Positions 1 through 11,780 are shown, counted from the stretch's first letter. The stretch is DNA of 64,000 nt from Tolypeutes matacus (GCA_026826555.1 JAKSZT010054578.1:753707-817706), one strand, 5' to 3'. The notes: generated by a model not told the origin, from the letters alone. Numbers and translations are program-made.

Positions 1-313
1 AAGTGTGGAAGGCAGCACTGTAAGCCACTTTGGAGGACTATTTGGGAGTTTCTTACCAACTTAAGCATCCGCTCACCACACGAGCCATCAGTTCCACCCC
101 TCGGTATTTACCCAAGAGGAAGGAAAATATGTCTGCACAAACATTCAGAGGAGCTTTATTCAGAGCAGCCCAAAGCAAACAACCCAGATGTTCATCAATC
201 GAATGGGTAAATAAAATGGGGTAGAAATAAAATGAAATACTATGCAGAGGTGAAAAGGGAACAAAGTACTGAAGCACAAATAACATGGATAAATCTCAAA
301 AATATAATGTTGA

Positions 314-483
314 GGGAGCGGATGTGGCTTAAACAGTTGAGTGCCTGCCTCCCACGTGGGAGATCCCACGTTTGGTTCCCAGTGCCTCCTAAAGAAGACG
401 AGCAGACAACGAGCAGACATGGAGCGAAAACAAATGAGCAAACTGACAAGGGAGCAACAATGTCTCGGGGGGGGCGACAATGC
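314..483 (+). mobile_element. DAS-type SINE
   Basis: tRNA-derived head GGGAGCGGATGTGGCTTAAA, then TTTGGTTCCCAGTGCCTCC and the GAGCAGACAACGAGCAGACA body. Inserted in the L1 at 1-1145. Confidence 0.85.
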
Positions 484-560
484 TGAAGGAAAGAAGGCAG
501 TCACAAAAGAGTACACACTATGATTTCATTTACATGGAGCTTTGAGAAAAGGCAAAACTG

Positions 561-780
561 GGAAGCGGATGTGGTTCAAGCAGTTGAGCTCCCATCTCCC
601 ACATGGGAGGTCCCAGGTTTGGTTCCCTGTGCCTCCTGAAAAAACAAAAACAACAAGCAAAACAAATGAAAAAACCAACTCAGGGGAGCTGACGTGGCTC
701 AGTGGTCAAGTGCCAGCTTCCCACATATGAGGTCCTGGGTTCAGTCCCTGGCCCTGGTACCTAAAAAATAAAAATAATAA
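561..780 (+). mobile_element. Dimeric DAS-type SINE
   Basis: Two tRNA-like heads in tandem. The first runs to AACAAGCAAAACAAATGAAA. The second starts at about 682 (GGGGAGCTGACGTGGCTCAG) and ends CCTGGTACCTAAAAAATAAAA. The same composite recurs at several places in the window. Confidence 0.82.
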
Positions 781-880
781 CATGGATGAAGCTCAAAAAC
801 ATAATGAATGAAAGAAGGCAGTCACAAGACTGCACACCATGTGATTTCATTTATAAGGGGTTTTTTAAAAAGGCAAAACT

Positions 881-979
881 GGGGAGTGGATGTGGCTCAA
901 GCAGTTGAGCACTGGCTTCCCTCGTACGAGGTCCTCGGTTCAATCTCCAGCCCTGGTACCTAAAAAAAAAATTTTTAAA
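881..979 (+). mobile_element. DAS-type SINE monomer
   Basis: GGGGAGTGGATGTGGCTCAA head, GGTTCAATCTCC B-box-like element, ending CCTGGTACCT followed by an A run. Confidence 0.8.
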
Positions 980-1145
980 GGCAAAGTACAGAAAGAAGGA
1001 GAGGGGAGCTTTTTGGGGGTGGTGGAAACTTTCTCCGTCTTGACTGTGGTAGCGTTTTCGTGGTATATACGTTTGTCCATAATCATCAAACTGGACTGCT
1101 ACCATAGATGTGTCGTACTGTACGTTAATTTACCGCAATAAAGTC

Positions 1146-3380
1146 TATTAGAAACAATAGGAAAACTAAGACAGGATGCAGTCGAATCTTTATCAAAACT
1201 GTGGAAGGCAGGATGATCTAAACTTAGAGGAACTAGACAAAACTATAAAGGAAAGCACGGGCAGACGTGACAACAGAAAAGAAAATGTAGAGGCCAGATA
1301 AAAGACGGGATAAGATATTTGGAGCGACTGCTTAGGGGGTACCGAGTTTCCATTTGGGGTAGCTCTGGAACCAGCTACTGGAGATGGTCACACAACATTG
1401 AAAATGTACATAATGCCACTGAAGAGCACGCGGCAAAATGCCCAAAATGGCCCATTTTACCTTACGTCTTAGCACAGTAAAAAACAATCGCTGCGATGCT
1501 GTGCTTGTTAAATGACCAGACTCCATCTGTGTCTACACAGCCGACGGAGGCGCCTCAGGTCCTGGGGGGGCACCCCTGAGGGTGGCGGGGGTGGGGAGCG
1601 GGGAAGTGGGGGCAAGATGATTCCGAGGAGGGGCTGGGGGAGAGCCCATGCCCTTGGGGGCCAGTGCTCCCCCCGAGACCCCTCCCCAGCTGGATAATTC
1701 CAGGGAGAATGGGTCCTAGGATCAGAGAAGAGAGTCCATGCCTAAAAGTCCATGCCTGGGGTGCAGACCCAGCTCAGAGGTTGGAGCTCTGGGAAAGGGG
1801 GCCCGACTCTGGTCCCCCAGGGGACTCCGCAGCCCAGGAGGGAGAGGGCAGTGGCCAGAGCAAGGCCGCCTGTCCAGTCGTCTGCTGAGGCCTTTCCTGC
1901 CCTGGCCCCCGCCCGCCTGCCGCCCACATCCTTGGGGGCAGGCCCATTGACTTTGGGGGGACTGTCCCGCTGGATGCCAGCAGCCCTCGCCATTCGCCCT
2001 GGTGGAGATCCCCTGCTCTGGGCCAAGGAGGACAGTCTCCCCCTGGTGGTGACACGCCTGGCGACTTCTGTGGCTTCCCCGGTGACTGGGAGCTTGGACC
2101 GCCCCCCGCCCCCGGCCCTGGGGCTGTGGAGAGGCCCCTGGGGTCAGGTCCCAGGTCCAGCCCCGGCGTCGGGGCGCCGGCCTTGCTCCCAAACGAAGCA
2201 ACGGGCTTTCTGGCCGCGCCCGCAGCCTGCGCTCGGCCCACGAGGTCCTGGGAAGCGGAGGGGGCAGCGGCCGGCAGGGGAGCACCGGGGAGCCAGCGTG
2301 GGGGGGGGGGGACGCCCCGGCCTCCCTTCTCCAGGTGCGGCTTAGTTCACGAGCTCAGCGGAGCAAACACCCCGGCTGTCTGTTCGTCTGCTGGAGCACA
2401 AAGCAAGACCCCGTGGGCCGGGTGCCTGTCACGGCCCCGTGCCCCCAGCTGCCGGGCGCCCCCCTTGCCCCTATGAAGCCTACCGCCATGACCACCCGGG
2501 GGCACGCTTCCACGTGCAGGACGTGGGAGCGGAATCGCCCCGAGTGCAGGAGAGAGACACAACGGAAGGGTTTCGGGAATACAGAACACACAAGCTCACG
2601 TTCCGTCCTCCGCCAGCGCCGCGGCGGCCTCACGCCTCCCGTGGCCCCTGAACAGCTCCACTGTGCACTCGTGGGAAAGTGAGCGTGGCAGAGGCCGATC
2701 TTGGCATTGTGCCAATTGCTCTGACTCCTGGCACCCCCGAGAGGCCTGGGGTCCCCAGACCACACCTGAGACGCCCCGTCCTGTGCTCTCTCTGCTCGTG
2801 CCTTTGCCCGTGGTGCTCTCCCCTCCTCCTCTCCTCTTGACCAATTCTCACTCTCCCTTCAGACTTAGGTCAGTCGTCGCCTCCTCCAGGAAGGCCTCCC
2901 TGAACTACACACCAACCTCACCTCCGGGCAGGTGCCTTTCCCACGATGCCCTGCACGTGACTCATCAGCGCAGAAGCCGCCCTGACCTGCTGACGTCCAC
3001 TTCTGTGTCCGTCTCCAGAGGGGCAGCCAGCTCCTCGGGCTGGATGCCCAGCCTCTCCTTCCCTATGCCCCAGTGCCCAGCTGGGAGCCTGGCCCCAAGG
3101 AGGTCTTGGCAAATGTGTGCCGAGCGAACGAGCGAGTGAATGAATGATGACGCCCCAGTGGGCTCAAGCCAGGCAAGCGAGAGCCAGTGGGACAGACCCG
3201 GGTCCCTGGAGCCGGGCCTCCTCCAGGCCCAGGGTCTGAGTGAGCAGGTCCCACGCCCTCAGCAGAACCACCCGGGCCCGGGTTGTCCGCCCCCTCCTGC
3301 CTCATCCTGCAGCTCGGGTCACTGACTCCGCTCTTTGGGCTTCGTCCTCCATCCCCGTCCTCAAAGAACACACCTGGACA
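1146..3380. other. GC-rich flank downstream of ZG16B; L2-like remnant
   Basis: No exon was recognised; long open frames here follow from the high GC content. About 2770-3140 resembles L2, with CCTCCTCCAGGAAGGCCTCCCTGA and later GTGAATGAATGATG. Confidence 0.4.
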
Positions 3381-3398
3381 CTCTGCTTCAGCAGAAGC

Positions 3399-3404
3399 TT
3401 TATT
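3399..3404 (-). terminator. Poly(A) signal of ZG16B
   Basis: AATAAA on the minus strand, about 130 bases after the ZG16B stop codon, within CATCAATAAAGCTTCTGC. It is the first canonical signal downstream and gives a short 3' UTR. Confidence 0.75.
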
Positions 3405-3536
3405 GATGGACAGATTCAGGTTCAGGGGCACGACCTGGTGACTCCAGTCCCATCAGTCCACCGCCGCGCAGGCTGGCCTCAGCCGGGGTGGCCCCTTGCG
3501 CCCCCTTTCCCGGGGGGTGGGGCCCCGACGCTGTTT

Positions 3537-5313
3537 TCATGCTGTGGTGTTGCCTGGCTGTTGAGATGTTGACTCCACCAGGGGATAATTCCAGAGGAAG
3601 CCGAGGCCCGAGATGCCGAGGAGACTGTATTCCCCGAAAATGCCTGTGAGCACCTGCCCCTTCTCGCTGGGGAAGGCGGAGAAGGTTTGGCCGCTTGGCC
3701 ACCCGAACGAAGCTTTGCGGCCCTCGCTGGTGTGGAGCACGAGGGACCTCAGGAAGAGCCTGTGGTGGCCAGAGACTGATACGAAGTGCTCGCCCGGCCA
3801 CAGGCTGAACTCCTGGGCCTTCTCACACGGGACGCCATATTTTTCGCCCCAGGAGTATCCGAACTTCAGCTGGACGCTGGAGGAGAGACAGAGCTTTGAG
3901 GGCCCTGGCTGCGCGGTGGCCCAGCCCTCCAGGGCCCTGCAGCCTCCCCGGCCCCCCACGCTGGGCAGGAGACGGGCCTGCCCAGGCACGCGTGTTGCCC
4001 CCTAGGCCCTGCTCAGCTGCCCCTGGCCTGTCCCCCAGCCCCTCGGCCCGTTTGCTCATCTGCACGTGGGGGTGGCTGTTGGGAGCGTTACAGAAACCAT
4101 CCCTAAAGAGAACCGGGCACAGTGCCGGGGCTACTGAGTGTGAGCTGACGGCATCCCGGGGCTGCAGCCCCCCACCCCGTGGCCATGACCCTTCCATGAG
4201 CTGGCCAGCAGGCCAGTGCCCGCTCGCCAGCCCCCCGCCCCACTGCCCGCCTGTGTTTCTCTGCATTCCCTTCTCCACGGTGCCCGTCCCAGGGTCTCCC
4301 TCTCCTCCAGCTTGTCCCTACCCCCAACTCTCTGCCTCCTTGGTTGTAGTCTACTCTACCTCATTCTCTTATAAGTGCAGAGTGAAGCCCCCCCCCACCC
4401 TTGGCCCACAGCAAAGGCACCCCCCCCCAACAACAGAACAGCCCTGTGCTTTCTGCTTCTATACACTTCTGATGACTTGTGTTCAATCAGTGGTCCACTC
4501 TGACCCTCACATCATTTCCTACTCGGCCCTAACTAAGACAGACCTTCTCCTGAGTTTCCATTAGGCTTTCTGGGGACTGAGATGGCATTTGTGGTTGAGT
4601 AGGGTTGGGTTGAAAGGAGAAGGGCGGGGGAAGTCACCCTCTAACCCTCTTTAGCTCAACCCAGAGGGCAAATTGCAGGCCTTTTGTGGAGACAGAAAGA
4701 ACTGGGGACTGGCAAGCAGGGAGAGACTGCCTGGGGAAAAGGGGCAAAATTGAAAGGTGGCGGCTGTGGGGCTGCGACCCCAAAAGATCAAGTAGTCTCA
4801 AATAGTCATTGGGAGGCAGACGAGAGTGCTGGAGAAGCGGCTCCAAGTCCCCGCTTCCCTGAGTTTCCGAGACCGTGGGGCGCGCCGGGGCGCAGCGCCA
4901 GGGCTACACGGCCTCCGACCCCACTCACTTTTTCATCAGTCCAATCAGCCCGAAGCAGGCCCGAATCCCGGTAATGTCATAGTCGTCGTTCTCAGGGCTT
5001 CTGAAGTACGTGCCTCCTCTGTAGCCGTACATCTCTAGACGGATGCAAGGAGCAAGGGGGGACAGCTCCACGCAGGCACTACGTAGCTGGTCTCTGCCCA
5101 GGACGGGCAGGTGGGGCAGCTCCAGGACTGACTGCCGCAAGACGGCCCTGAGCCTGGAGGTGGTCTGTGACGAGAACTGGGGGCGAGACCCTGGGTTTCT
5201 GGGACCGAGGAGGTGAGGCACCCATGGGGGAAAGGCCTGGACCAGCCCGACTTACGGTTTGCCCAGCAGGTGGGGGTCCCAAGGAGAGCGAGGGTCAGCA
5301 GCAGCCGCAGCAT
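3537..5313 (-). CDS. ZG16B: Zymogen granule protein 16 homolog B (three coding exons)
   Basis: Secreted jacalin-related lectin of the ZG16 family, known from exocrine secretions; in human it is also called PAUF. I read three coding exons: 5256-5313, 4929-5034 and 3537-3876. The donors are GTAAGT and GTGAGT, the acceptors are CTAG and CCAG, and the intron phases are 1 and 2. The joined frame is open for 167 residues. Residues 1-18 (MLRLLLTLALLGTPTCWA) are a signal peptide very like the human one. Exon 2 gives NQMYGYRGGTYF...DITGIR, matching the start of the lectin fold. Exon 3 carries the rest, including the KGQVLTGIFGEYSLLGISG and FLWNYPL region. Both junctions create a new codon (Gln20, Asn55). 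An NTT glycosylation sequon sits at residue 164, three residues from the end. The human protein is longer mainly because of an upstream N-terminal extension. The start was chosen because it directly precedes the signal peptide. No disabling change is visible. Confidence 0.93.
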
Positions 5314-5404
5314 GGCTTCTGGACGGCAAATCTCCTGGGGAGAAGAGGGGAGGCCGAGGCGCTCGGCTGGTGGGAGGGGCTGGCGCTGGGAGTCCTTGCT
5401 GGGC

Positions 5405-5412
5405 CTTTTATA
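5405..5412 (-). promoter_or_regulatory. TATA box of ZG16B
   Basis: On the minus strand this reads TATAAAAG inside a GC-rich setting (GGGCGGGTATAAAAGGCCC). It lies about 92 bases upstream of the ZG16B start codon. That would place transcription start near 5375-5380 and leave a 5' leader of roughly 65 bases. The position and match are good for a tissue-specific secretory gene promoter. The start site itself is inferred. Confidence 0.75.
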
Positions 5413-5419
5413 CCCGCCC

Positions 5420-7230
5420 CGGCCCCGTGGGCACCCATCCAGGAGGAAGGAATGAGGGGCCGCCACGGGGGCAGGAAGGAGCCAGGGGCAGGGGCTCTTC
5501 CTTGGGGGAGTCCCCAGAGCCATCCTGGGGGAGGCTCCCGGATTTGCCGTGTTTGCCGTTTGGGCCCCACGGCCTACACAAACAGGGCCGGGCACGGTGA
5601 CAGGCCACTTGCTGCCACCTCTGGGTTTTCTCGTCAGCAGCTGGATGTGACCTTGACTTCAAGGAAGGGGGAGGTTGGCTCAGAGCCCTTCCCCAGCTTG
5701 GCCAGGCAGGTGTCAGCCCCACAGCGGGCTCAGGACTGTAAGGAGTGCCTAAGGTCTGGGGGCCTTCCAGACCCCAGGCCAAGCTCCCCATGGACCCTCG
5801 CTGGCTGGAGCGGACGGTCAGGCTCTGGTACCCAGTGCCAGGGGCAAGAGGCCCCCAGACACTGGCCTTGCTGAGATGCCACCTGGAAAGCGTCTACACT
5901 GCCTAACTCTGGGCTGAGCCTTTCAGGGGCCACCCAGGCTATGGAAGGCAGGACCCCAGAGGTGCGGCCGGCGCCTGCTAAGGGAGGCCCAGACGGAGGC
6001 CTTTTGTTTTTTTTTAATGTAGCTAAATTTCATCAAATCCCCGGACAACGCTTGCACAGACGTGACTCGGAGGCCTGATTTCAAAGAGCGCAGCTTTCAG
6101 CACTGCGTCCTCTCCACTGCTACAGCTCCACGGACAGTCCCGTGCGGTGGGGGCCCTCGGGGCTCCCCACGGAAGCCGCCGGCACGGGACACCACGTGCG
6201 CGCTGGCAGAAGCCTGGGTGCGTGCCCGGGAAGGCTCTCCTGGAGGGGCTTGCGTCTGGGGTCACGGCTCTCTAGGGTTCCCCCCTCGGTTCACACCCAG
6301 TCTGACCATCCCTCCAGGGCATTTTCCAGCTGTGCTTGGAGGGAAGCTCTTTTGCAGGTCAAAGGGAGAAAGCGGCCCCTGCCACAAGCCCCAGGCAAGG
6401 GAGAGGGGGACCCCAGACTGCAGCTGGGAGCAGCAGGGAGCTCCTCCAGGACGCGGGGCGGGGCGGCCCTGCGGGCACACGGCTGCAGGCTCCCCGTGCC
6501 TCGCGCCCTCTCCTGCCTGCTCGGCCCACTCTGGGCAGCTGCTCTCGAGGCCTCTGGGGCGCCCCGTTGGAAAGGAGCAAGGGTCTGGAAAGAGGGGAGG
6601 GTGGGAATGGTGGGGTGGGGGGATCAAGAGAGAAAGGCCTTCTGACGTCCACCTGGGGGGGCCGCTGGGGGGCTGGAGCCCAGGGGAGCATCGCGGGCGC
6701 TGCTGGACGCCGCGTGTGTCACAGTGGGCTGAAGGCCAGGCTGCCGCAGGCCCTCCCGGCCCCGGGAGCGGCCACAGAGTGTGGCTTCTCACTGGCTGCC
6801 GTGGCGTGTCAGGCAGGTTCTCGGAGGCTGGATGGAGCTCACTGGAAACCTTGAACGTTGACGGCCGAGAGCGGCTGGCGCCGTCCTGCCCCGCGGCTGC
6901 TTGTCATGACATCTTTCACCCCCGATCTTTGTTTAAAGAACAGCCTTGCACACACATACACGTCCTGTTCTTTATAAACATGTTACAATGTTCTGAGAAA
7001 CAATGCACAGTGTATTCACAATCGAACCATGAAAGATTAAAGAGTAACCTGGAGATTATTTTAGATATAGATCGCTAAATCATATGGAAGGAGATAAAAA
7101 GGAACTCAGCAAAAAAAAAAAAAAGAACACTTGCTTTAGCATCCGAGGGGAGTCTGTTTTCTTTCCATGCACCTTTGTCTTGCAGGACAAGACAGAATCC
7201 CACTCGTGAATTTCCACAGGGTGTTATAGG
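5420..7230. other. Upstream flank of ZG16B, no gene seen
   Basis: GC-rich to about 6,900, then AT-richer. No protein-like frame matched a family I know. A (T)n run lies at 6003-6016 and an (A)14 run at about 7111-7124. Confidence 0.4.
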
Positions 7231-7239
7231 CCCAGACAT

Positions 7240-7385
7240 GGGAGCCGGGCTCGGGCCGAGTCCCGGCCGCCCTCCTGCGAGGTGTGTGGTCTCAGGAGAG
7301 CCACCTCGCTGCTCTGTGCCTCGGTCCACTCATCTGCAGGATGGGGATAATGATGGAGCCCACTCCTGGGCCGGTTCTCTGTGGG
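7240..7385 (+). repeat. MIR SINE remnant
   Basis: Contains the MIR-like series GTGTGGTCTCAGGAGAGCCAC, CTCTGTGCCTCGGTCCACTC and ATCTGCAGGATGGGGATAAT. Confidence 0.7.
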
Positions 7386-7689
7386 AACGGTCTGGAAGCC
7401 ACCCCAAAGGCTTTTATAATTCGTGGGGCTGTGTACAAAGTCCTTCTTTCAAATCGCAAAAAGATCAGAAACGGCAGGCTTGCCCCTTAGAGCTGCCGCT
7501 GGAATACTACGCAGGCGTGAAGAAGGCGGGTGTCCCTGCTGCGCTAGAAGGTCTAGAACGAAGGAAAAGGGGCGGGGGAGGCGGGCGTGCCCGGGCCGCG
7601 GTGGAGGGGCTGGCCCACCAGGAACCACCGCAGGACGGCAGCCTTGCCTCGCAGGGGCTTCCGTGACCTCCGCCAGGGGTCCCGGGCCA

Positions 7690-7835
7690 AACCCACCCGT
7701 TTGCTGCCTGGTTTTGCTCAGTGAGCTGAGATGGTTTTTATATTGTTGAATGGCTGAAAATAAAGATCAAAAGGTTTCGTGACTCATAACAATGGAATGA
7801 AACTCAAATTTCAGCGTCCAGAGGAACCGGCAGTG
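7690..7835 (+). repeat. Old interspersed repeat, class uncertain
   Basis: TTTTTATATTGTTGAATGGC, AAAGATCAAAAGG and GAAACTCAAATTTCAGCGTC follow a pattern common in mammalian genomes that I associate with an old mariner-type element. The assignment is from memory and weak. Confidence 0.3.
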
Positions 7836-7839
7836 GGTT

Positions 7840-9420
7840 CACAGCTGGACCCCTCACTGGACACCTCGCCTGCGGCTGCCACGTCAGAGCTGGGCGGGCG
7901 GCCGCAAAGCCTGAGCCGGGTGGCGCTGACCCTCTGCACGGACGCCTGTGGTCCTGCCAGGCTGGGCGACGGGAGGGGGCCGCGGGGGGCTGCAGCAGCA
8001 GGGACACTGGAGCCTGAGAGGCGCGACGGGCTCCTGAAGCTGCGCCTTTTGTCCTGGCCCCGGTTTCCTGGGGTGACCCTGTTGGGGTTCGCGCTACGCT
8101 GACTTCATGTTGCAGAGGGGAGGGCTCTGCTGAGCCCCTGGCGCCCCAGGCCTGCAAGGCTGGTTGGGGAGGGGTGGGCAGGACCCCCGGCCCCAGGAGG
8201 GACCTCCTCCCGCGGGCCTGGGGAGGCCGCACAAAGGGGGCTTGTGCTCTGTCCCGCCCAGCCCGGCCCCTGCAGGCTTTGCTGCCAGCTCAGGCACCCT
8301 CTTCCCAGAGCCAGGCCGGTGGGGTGGGCGGCCAGGGGAAGGTCCGCACGGGCCCGGCCTCCGGGAACAGCTGCCCACCCAGCCCCAGGGGAGGGGCAGG
8401 GGAACTTGGCCAGGCCCAGGGAGGGGGCGTTCGCCTCGAGTGCAGGGGCTGCGGGGCGAGCGCTCACACACGTGTGCACACACACGCACCCCAAGGCACC
8501 CCCGAGCGCACGCCTGGCCCGGTTACCCACCCGCACGCTCATGGGCCTGCATGCGTGCTCGGGACCCCCCTCCGCCCCGGCCCGAGCTGGCTCCGAGCCC
8601 ACGGAGGGAGGGTTCCACACTAGACCCTTTGTCCCGCGGGATCAGGGCGCCCGCAAGGTTTGCTGAGCACGGGCAGACGCCGTGCCCCCCCCAGTTCCCG
8701 GGCTGCCAGGAAATCCGAACAAAGGGGCCTTCTCCGCCCGAGCTGGCCCACAGCCCTGAGTCCCGGGTCGCGTCCAGACCACGCGCCCCTAGCCCTGCAG
8801 CCTGCCGGAAGTGGGCTTGGCGAGACCCCTCATGCTTCCCTAGCCTGCAGAGCAGACAAGATGGGCTGCTGGACGGGGCCTCCCTGCAGCCCGAGGGCCA
8901 GGGTGGCCGTCCACAGGGAACCCACTGCCCCTTTGGAGGCTGGGGCCCACTCCCTGCGTGGGACAAGGGACAGGCCTGGCCTGGCCGAGGCTCCTGAACA
9001 CAGCAGGAGCTGGCCCTTCAGGTGGGCTGCAGAGATCAGAGGGGGACATCCTCCTGATGAGGTAGGGGTGGGCTGCAGAGATGGGGGGCTCCTGATGGGG
9101 GAGGGGAGTGAGCACAAGGGAAGGGGCACCTCTGTGTCAGGCCCAAGCAAAGCCCCCGAGGCTGGTCCTTGGTGCCTGGGCTTGCCCTTGGGACACTGAT
9201 GCCAGGTGAGGAGCCCACCTGAAGGGGACGTCACGGGGCAGGGGTGCAATTCAGCCTTGTCTTCCTGAAACACTCCCCATTCGTTCATTCATTTGTTCAC
9301 TCACTCACTCATTCAAATACATCCTGGGAGCTCTGCTAAAGAATTTTATCTATGCTGCTCTTTAATTGGAAAACCAGGACACTCCTCCACACATTTGCCT
9401 TATTTTCTATGTAGTTAAAA
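7840..9420. other. GC-rich stretch, no gene recognised
   Basis: High GC with many long but featureless open frames on both strands. A CA/CG-rich run lies near 8,466-8,500. A short ATTC-type microsatellite (TTCGTTCATTCATTTGTTCA) lies at about 9,280-9,315. Confidence 0.4.
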
Positions 9421-9426
9421 TCCCAA

Positions 9427-9650
9427 GGGAGCGGATGCAGCATGGTGTTGAGGGCCTGCTTCCCGTGTACGAGGTCCCGGGTTTGATCTCTGGTACCTCC
9501 TGAAAACAAACAAAACAACCAACCAACCAAACGAAAAAACCTAACTCTCGATAGGGAGCAGATGTAGCTCGGTTACTGAGCGCCTGCTTCCCATGTACGA
9601 GGTCCCGGGCTCAATCCCTGGCACATCCTAAAAAGAAAAAGAAAAAAAAA
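9427..9650 (+). mobile_element. Dimeric DAS-type SINE
   Basis: Two heads, GGGAGCGGATGCAGC and, from about 9,556, GGGAGCAGATGTAGCTCGG, each with CGAGGTCCCGGG-type B-box regions. AAAATCCCA flanks both ends as a short duplication. Confidence 0.8.
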
Positions 9651-11160
9651 ATCCCATTAGTGCGCCCTACAGGTGGGAGGTGGGATTTCCTCTGCTTCCC
9701 AGAGCTGCCCTGGCCTACCCCCCACCCCGGCTGGTACCTGCCCGTGACCTGGCCGGGGCTCCTCCACCTCCTCCAAGCCCCCCTCTGTGAGACCAGGATC
9801 CTCCGACTCGCGGTGCCCTTCCCCGTCTGGAAAGGGCTTAGCCCGCTGCCCGCCCTGGGAGAGTGCGGGGGGCTGCTCATTAGCACCCCGTCCTCGCTAG
9901 CCTCCACTTCATCCGAGTGGGGTCCCACGAGGCCCGCGGGGCGAGGAGTGGGACGGGGGCTGGCGCTCCTTACCACCTTTTGGTTTTTGGGGGTGCACAG
10001 TGTGGAGGCACCCACTCCTTACCGGTGTCAGGCGCTGGGACAACTTCAGGCCGGCTTTGACTACGGGGCTCGTGTCCTTCCCGGGAGTGGGCAAGGCCCA
10101 GGCCGCGGCTGCGCGCCGGACGCACGGTCCAGACCGAGGCAGGCTGTCTACCGACTGCCCCCCAACACGGGGCCCTAAAAGCTTTTCCAACAGACAGCGA
10201 GCTTCAAAGACCTCCACGGCGAGCAGCTGCGGGACCCGCATGAGCCAGGGGCAGCCCGCCCTGCGTTACTGCAGAGCCCCCTCCCACAGCGCCTCTCCTG
10301 AGAGCAGCCTGGGGCCCTGCGTGGCGGGGTGTCCGTGCGCTGGACACACCGCTGTCCGTCCCATGTGCCCAGGGCTGGGGGCTGGGCTCGGCCATCTCAT
10401 CCCTCCCTCACCAACAGGGTGAGCGGGTTGTCAGGACGGGCACCTTAGTGGCCGCTTTTTCACGTGCCTGCTTTGTTCAGGAAGCATCTGATAAGGCACC
10501 AGGGACGTCCCAGTCCCGGGGGGCCCCTCCAGGCTCCGCAGCGAGGCATAGGCTCATGTCGGCCCCTGATGTCAGAAGGGACACGTTGCAGGGCCGAGGG
10601 CTGAAAGGAAATGGGATTTTACTGCGTTCACACCCACCTGGGAAAGAGGCAGGTGTCAGATCCAGGGGCTCCCAGAGAGGGAGACCCACCAAGCCCCAGC
10701 TTGGCACTAGGGATCCTGGGCAGCATCTCACAACTGGGAAGTTCCCTCGATAGGTAGGTTCCATGGCCAAATAAGTTTGGGAACTGCTGACCTCTTACAG
10801 ATTCTGGATGCATTTAAGTATATTAAAGTCACTGAAAAGTCCTGCAAGACGGAAGCCAGTTTAGCTTTCCAGAGAGTCTGTGGTCACAAAATCCTTTTAC
10901 AAATAGAGTCAATTAACATCTCTTGGAAATAATATTCCTTGGAACACGCATTGGGAACAGCCACCAGAGAGGCCGGATGGAGGGAGTTGGAGGCTGCCCC
11001 GGAGAAGGAGGAGCACGGCGGCCGTCTCGGCCCCTCTTCCTCCCACAGTCCTGCCTGCTGGGCACAGGTAGCAGCAGCAGCTAGAAGAGTAGAAATACAG
11101 ACAGTGGCGGCAGCACAAACACGGCGCCGAGCCTGCGTACAGACTCGTTTCACCCTCACT
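9651..11160. other. Single-copy-like sequence, no gene seen
   Basis: GC-rich, then mixed composition. No splice-bounded protein-like exon was recognised. Confidence 0.35.
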
Positions 11161-11289
11161 CCACAAGGTAGCTACAAATGTTTAGATGTGAAAAACCAAG
11201 TTACGGAGCCTGGGAAGAGCAGAAGCAGGATTGGCATGCAGAGAGCTCGGTGGCGATTGCAGAAATGCCCCCTTCTTGCTCTCTCCCAT

Positions 11290-11780
11290 GAAGAGCTGAG
11301 GTCTATTTGCCCACCCCTTGAATCCGAGCTGGCCTTGTGACTTGCTTTCAGCAACAGGATGTGGGGGAAGCGACACAAACATTTCTGAGTCTGGGCTTCA
11401 GAGGCCCGGAATCTTCTCTTAGGTGCCCTGCTGCCAGTGCACGTGAAGGAGCCTCCGCCAGGCTGCTGGGGGACAAGACACCACACGGGCCGAGCCGAGG
11501 CGCCCCAGCCAGAGCCAGCCGCCAGCCGCCAGCAGCTGGCAGAGATCTTCCAAGCCCAGCTCGGACTCAAACAGCCGTACAACAGAACCGGCCCAAACTG
11601 CTGACCCGCAGAGTCGTGACGGGGTGTTTTTTTGCTTTTTTTAGGTTATGGTGGTTTAATGCACATAAAATTGACCATTAGTGACATTTAGTACATTCAT
11701 AATGCTGTACCAAACAGATGTTGTTTTAAGGCCACTAAGTGGTTTGTTACGCGGCAAAATGGCGTGACTGATACAGGCTC
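11290..11780 (+). repeat. MLT1-like LTR remnant with a small insertion
   Basis: GGTCTATTTGCCCACCCCTTGAA, CTGGCCTTGTGACTTGCTTT and AGCAACAGGATGTG resemble MaLR LTRs. The end has GCCACTAAGTGGTTTGTTA. The A/T-rich piece at about 11,645-11,715 looks like a separate L1-derived insertion. Confidence 0.45.

Larger units (their letters stand above)
1..1145 (+). mobile_element. Old L1 3' end with nested SINEs and a duplication
   Basis: Positions 1-313 resemble the C-terminal ORF2 and 3' region of mammalian L1 (ATGGAATACTATGCAG-like, ACATGGATAAATCTC). Positions 980-1145 resemble an L1 3' UTR ending TTTACCGCAATAAAGTC. SINEs interrupt it at 314-483, 561-780 and 881-979. The L1 stretch 281-560 is partly repeated at 778-880. 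Confidence 0.65.

Noticed and set aside
1752..2345. Long open frame (197 aa) on the plus strand, with similar long frames on the minus strand
   Set aside because: It is in very GC-rich DNA with overlapping open frames in most frames, no conserved motif, and proline/glycine/arginine-rich content typical of chance.
6062..7078. 338-aa open frame upstream of ZG16B
   Set aside because: No family resemblance, shadow frames on the other strand, no splice or promoter context; it ends in AT-rich non-coding-looking sequence.
8164..8997. 277-aa open frame in GC-rich DNA
   Set aside because: Low-complexity Pro/Gly/Arg content, no domain, and equally long overlapping frames.
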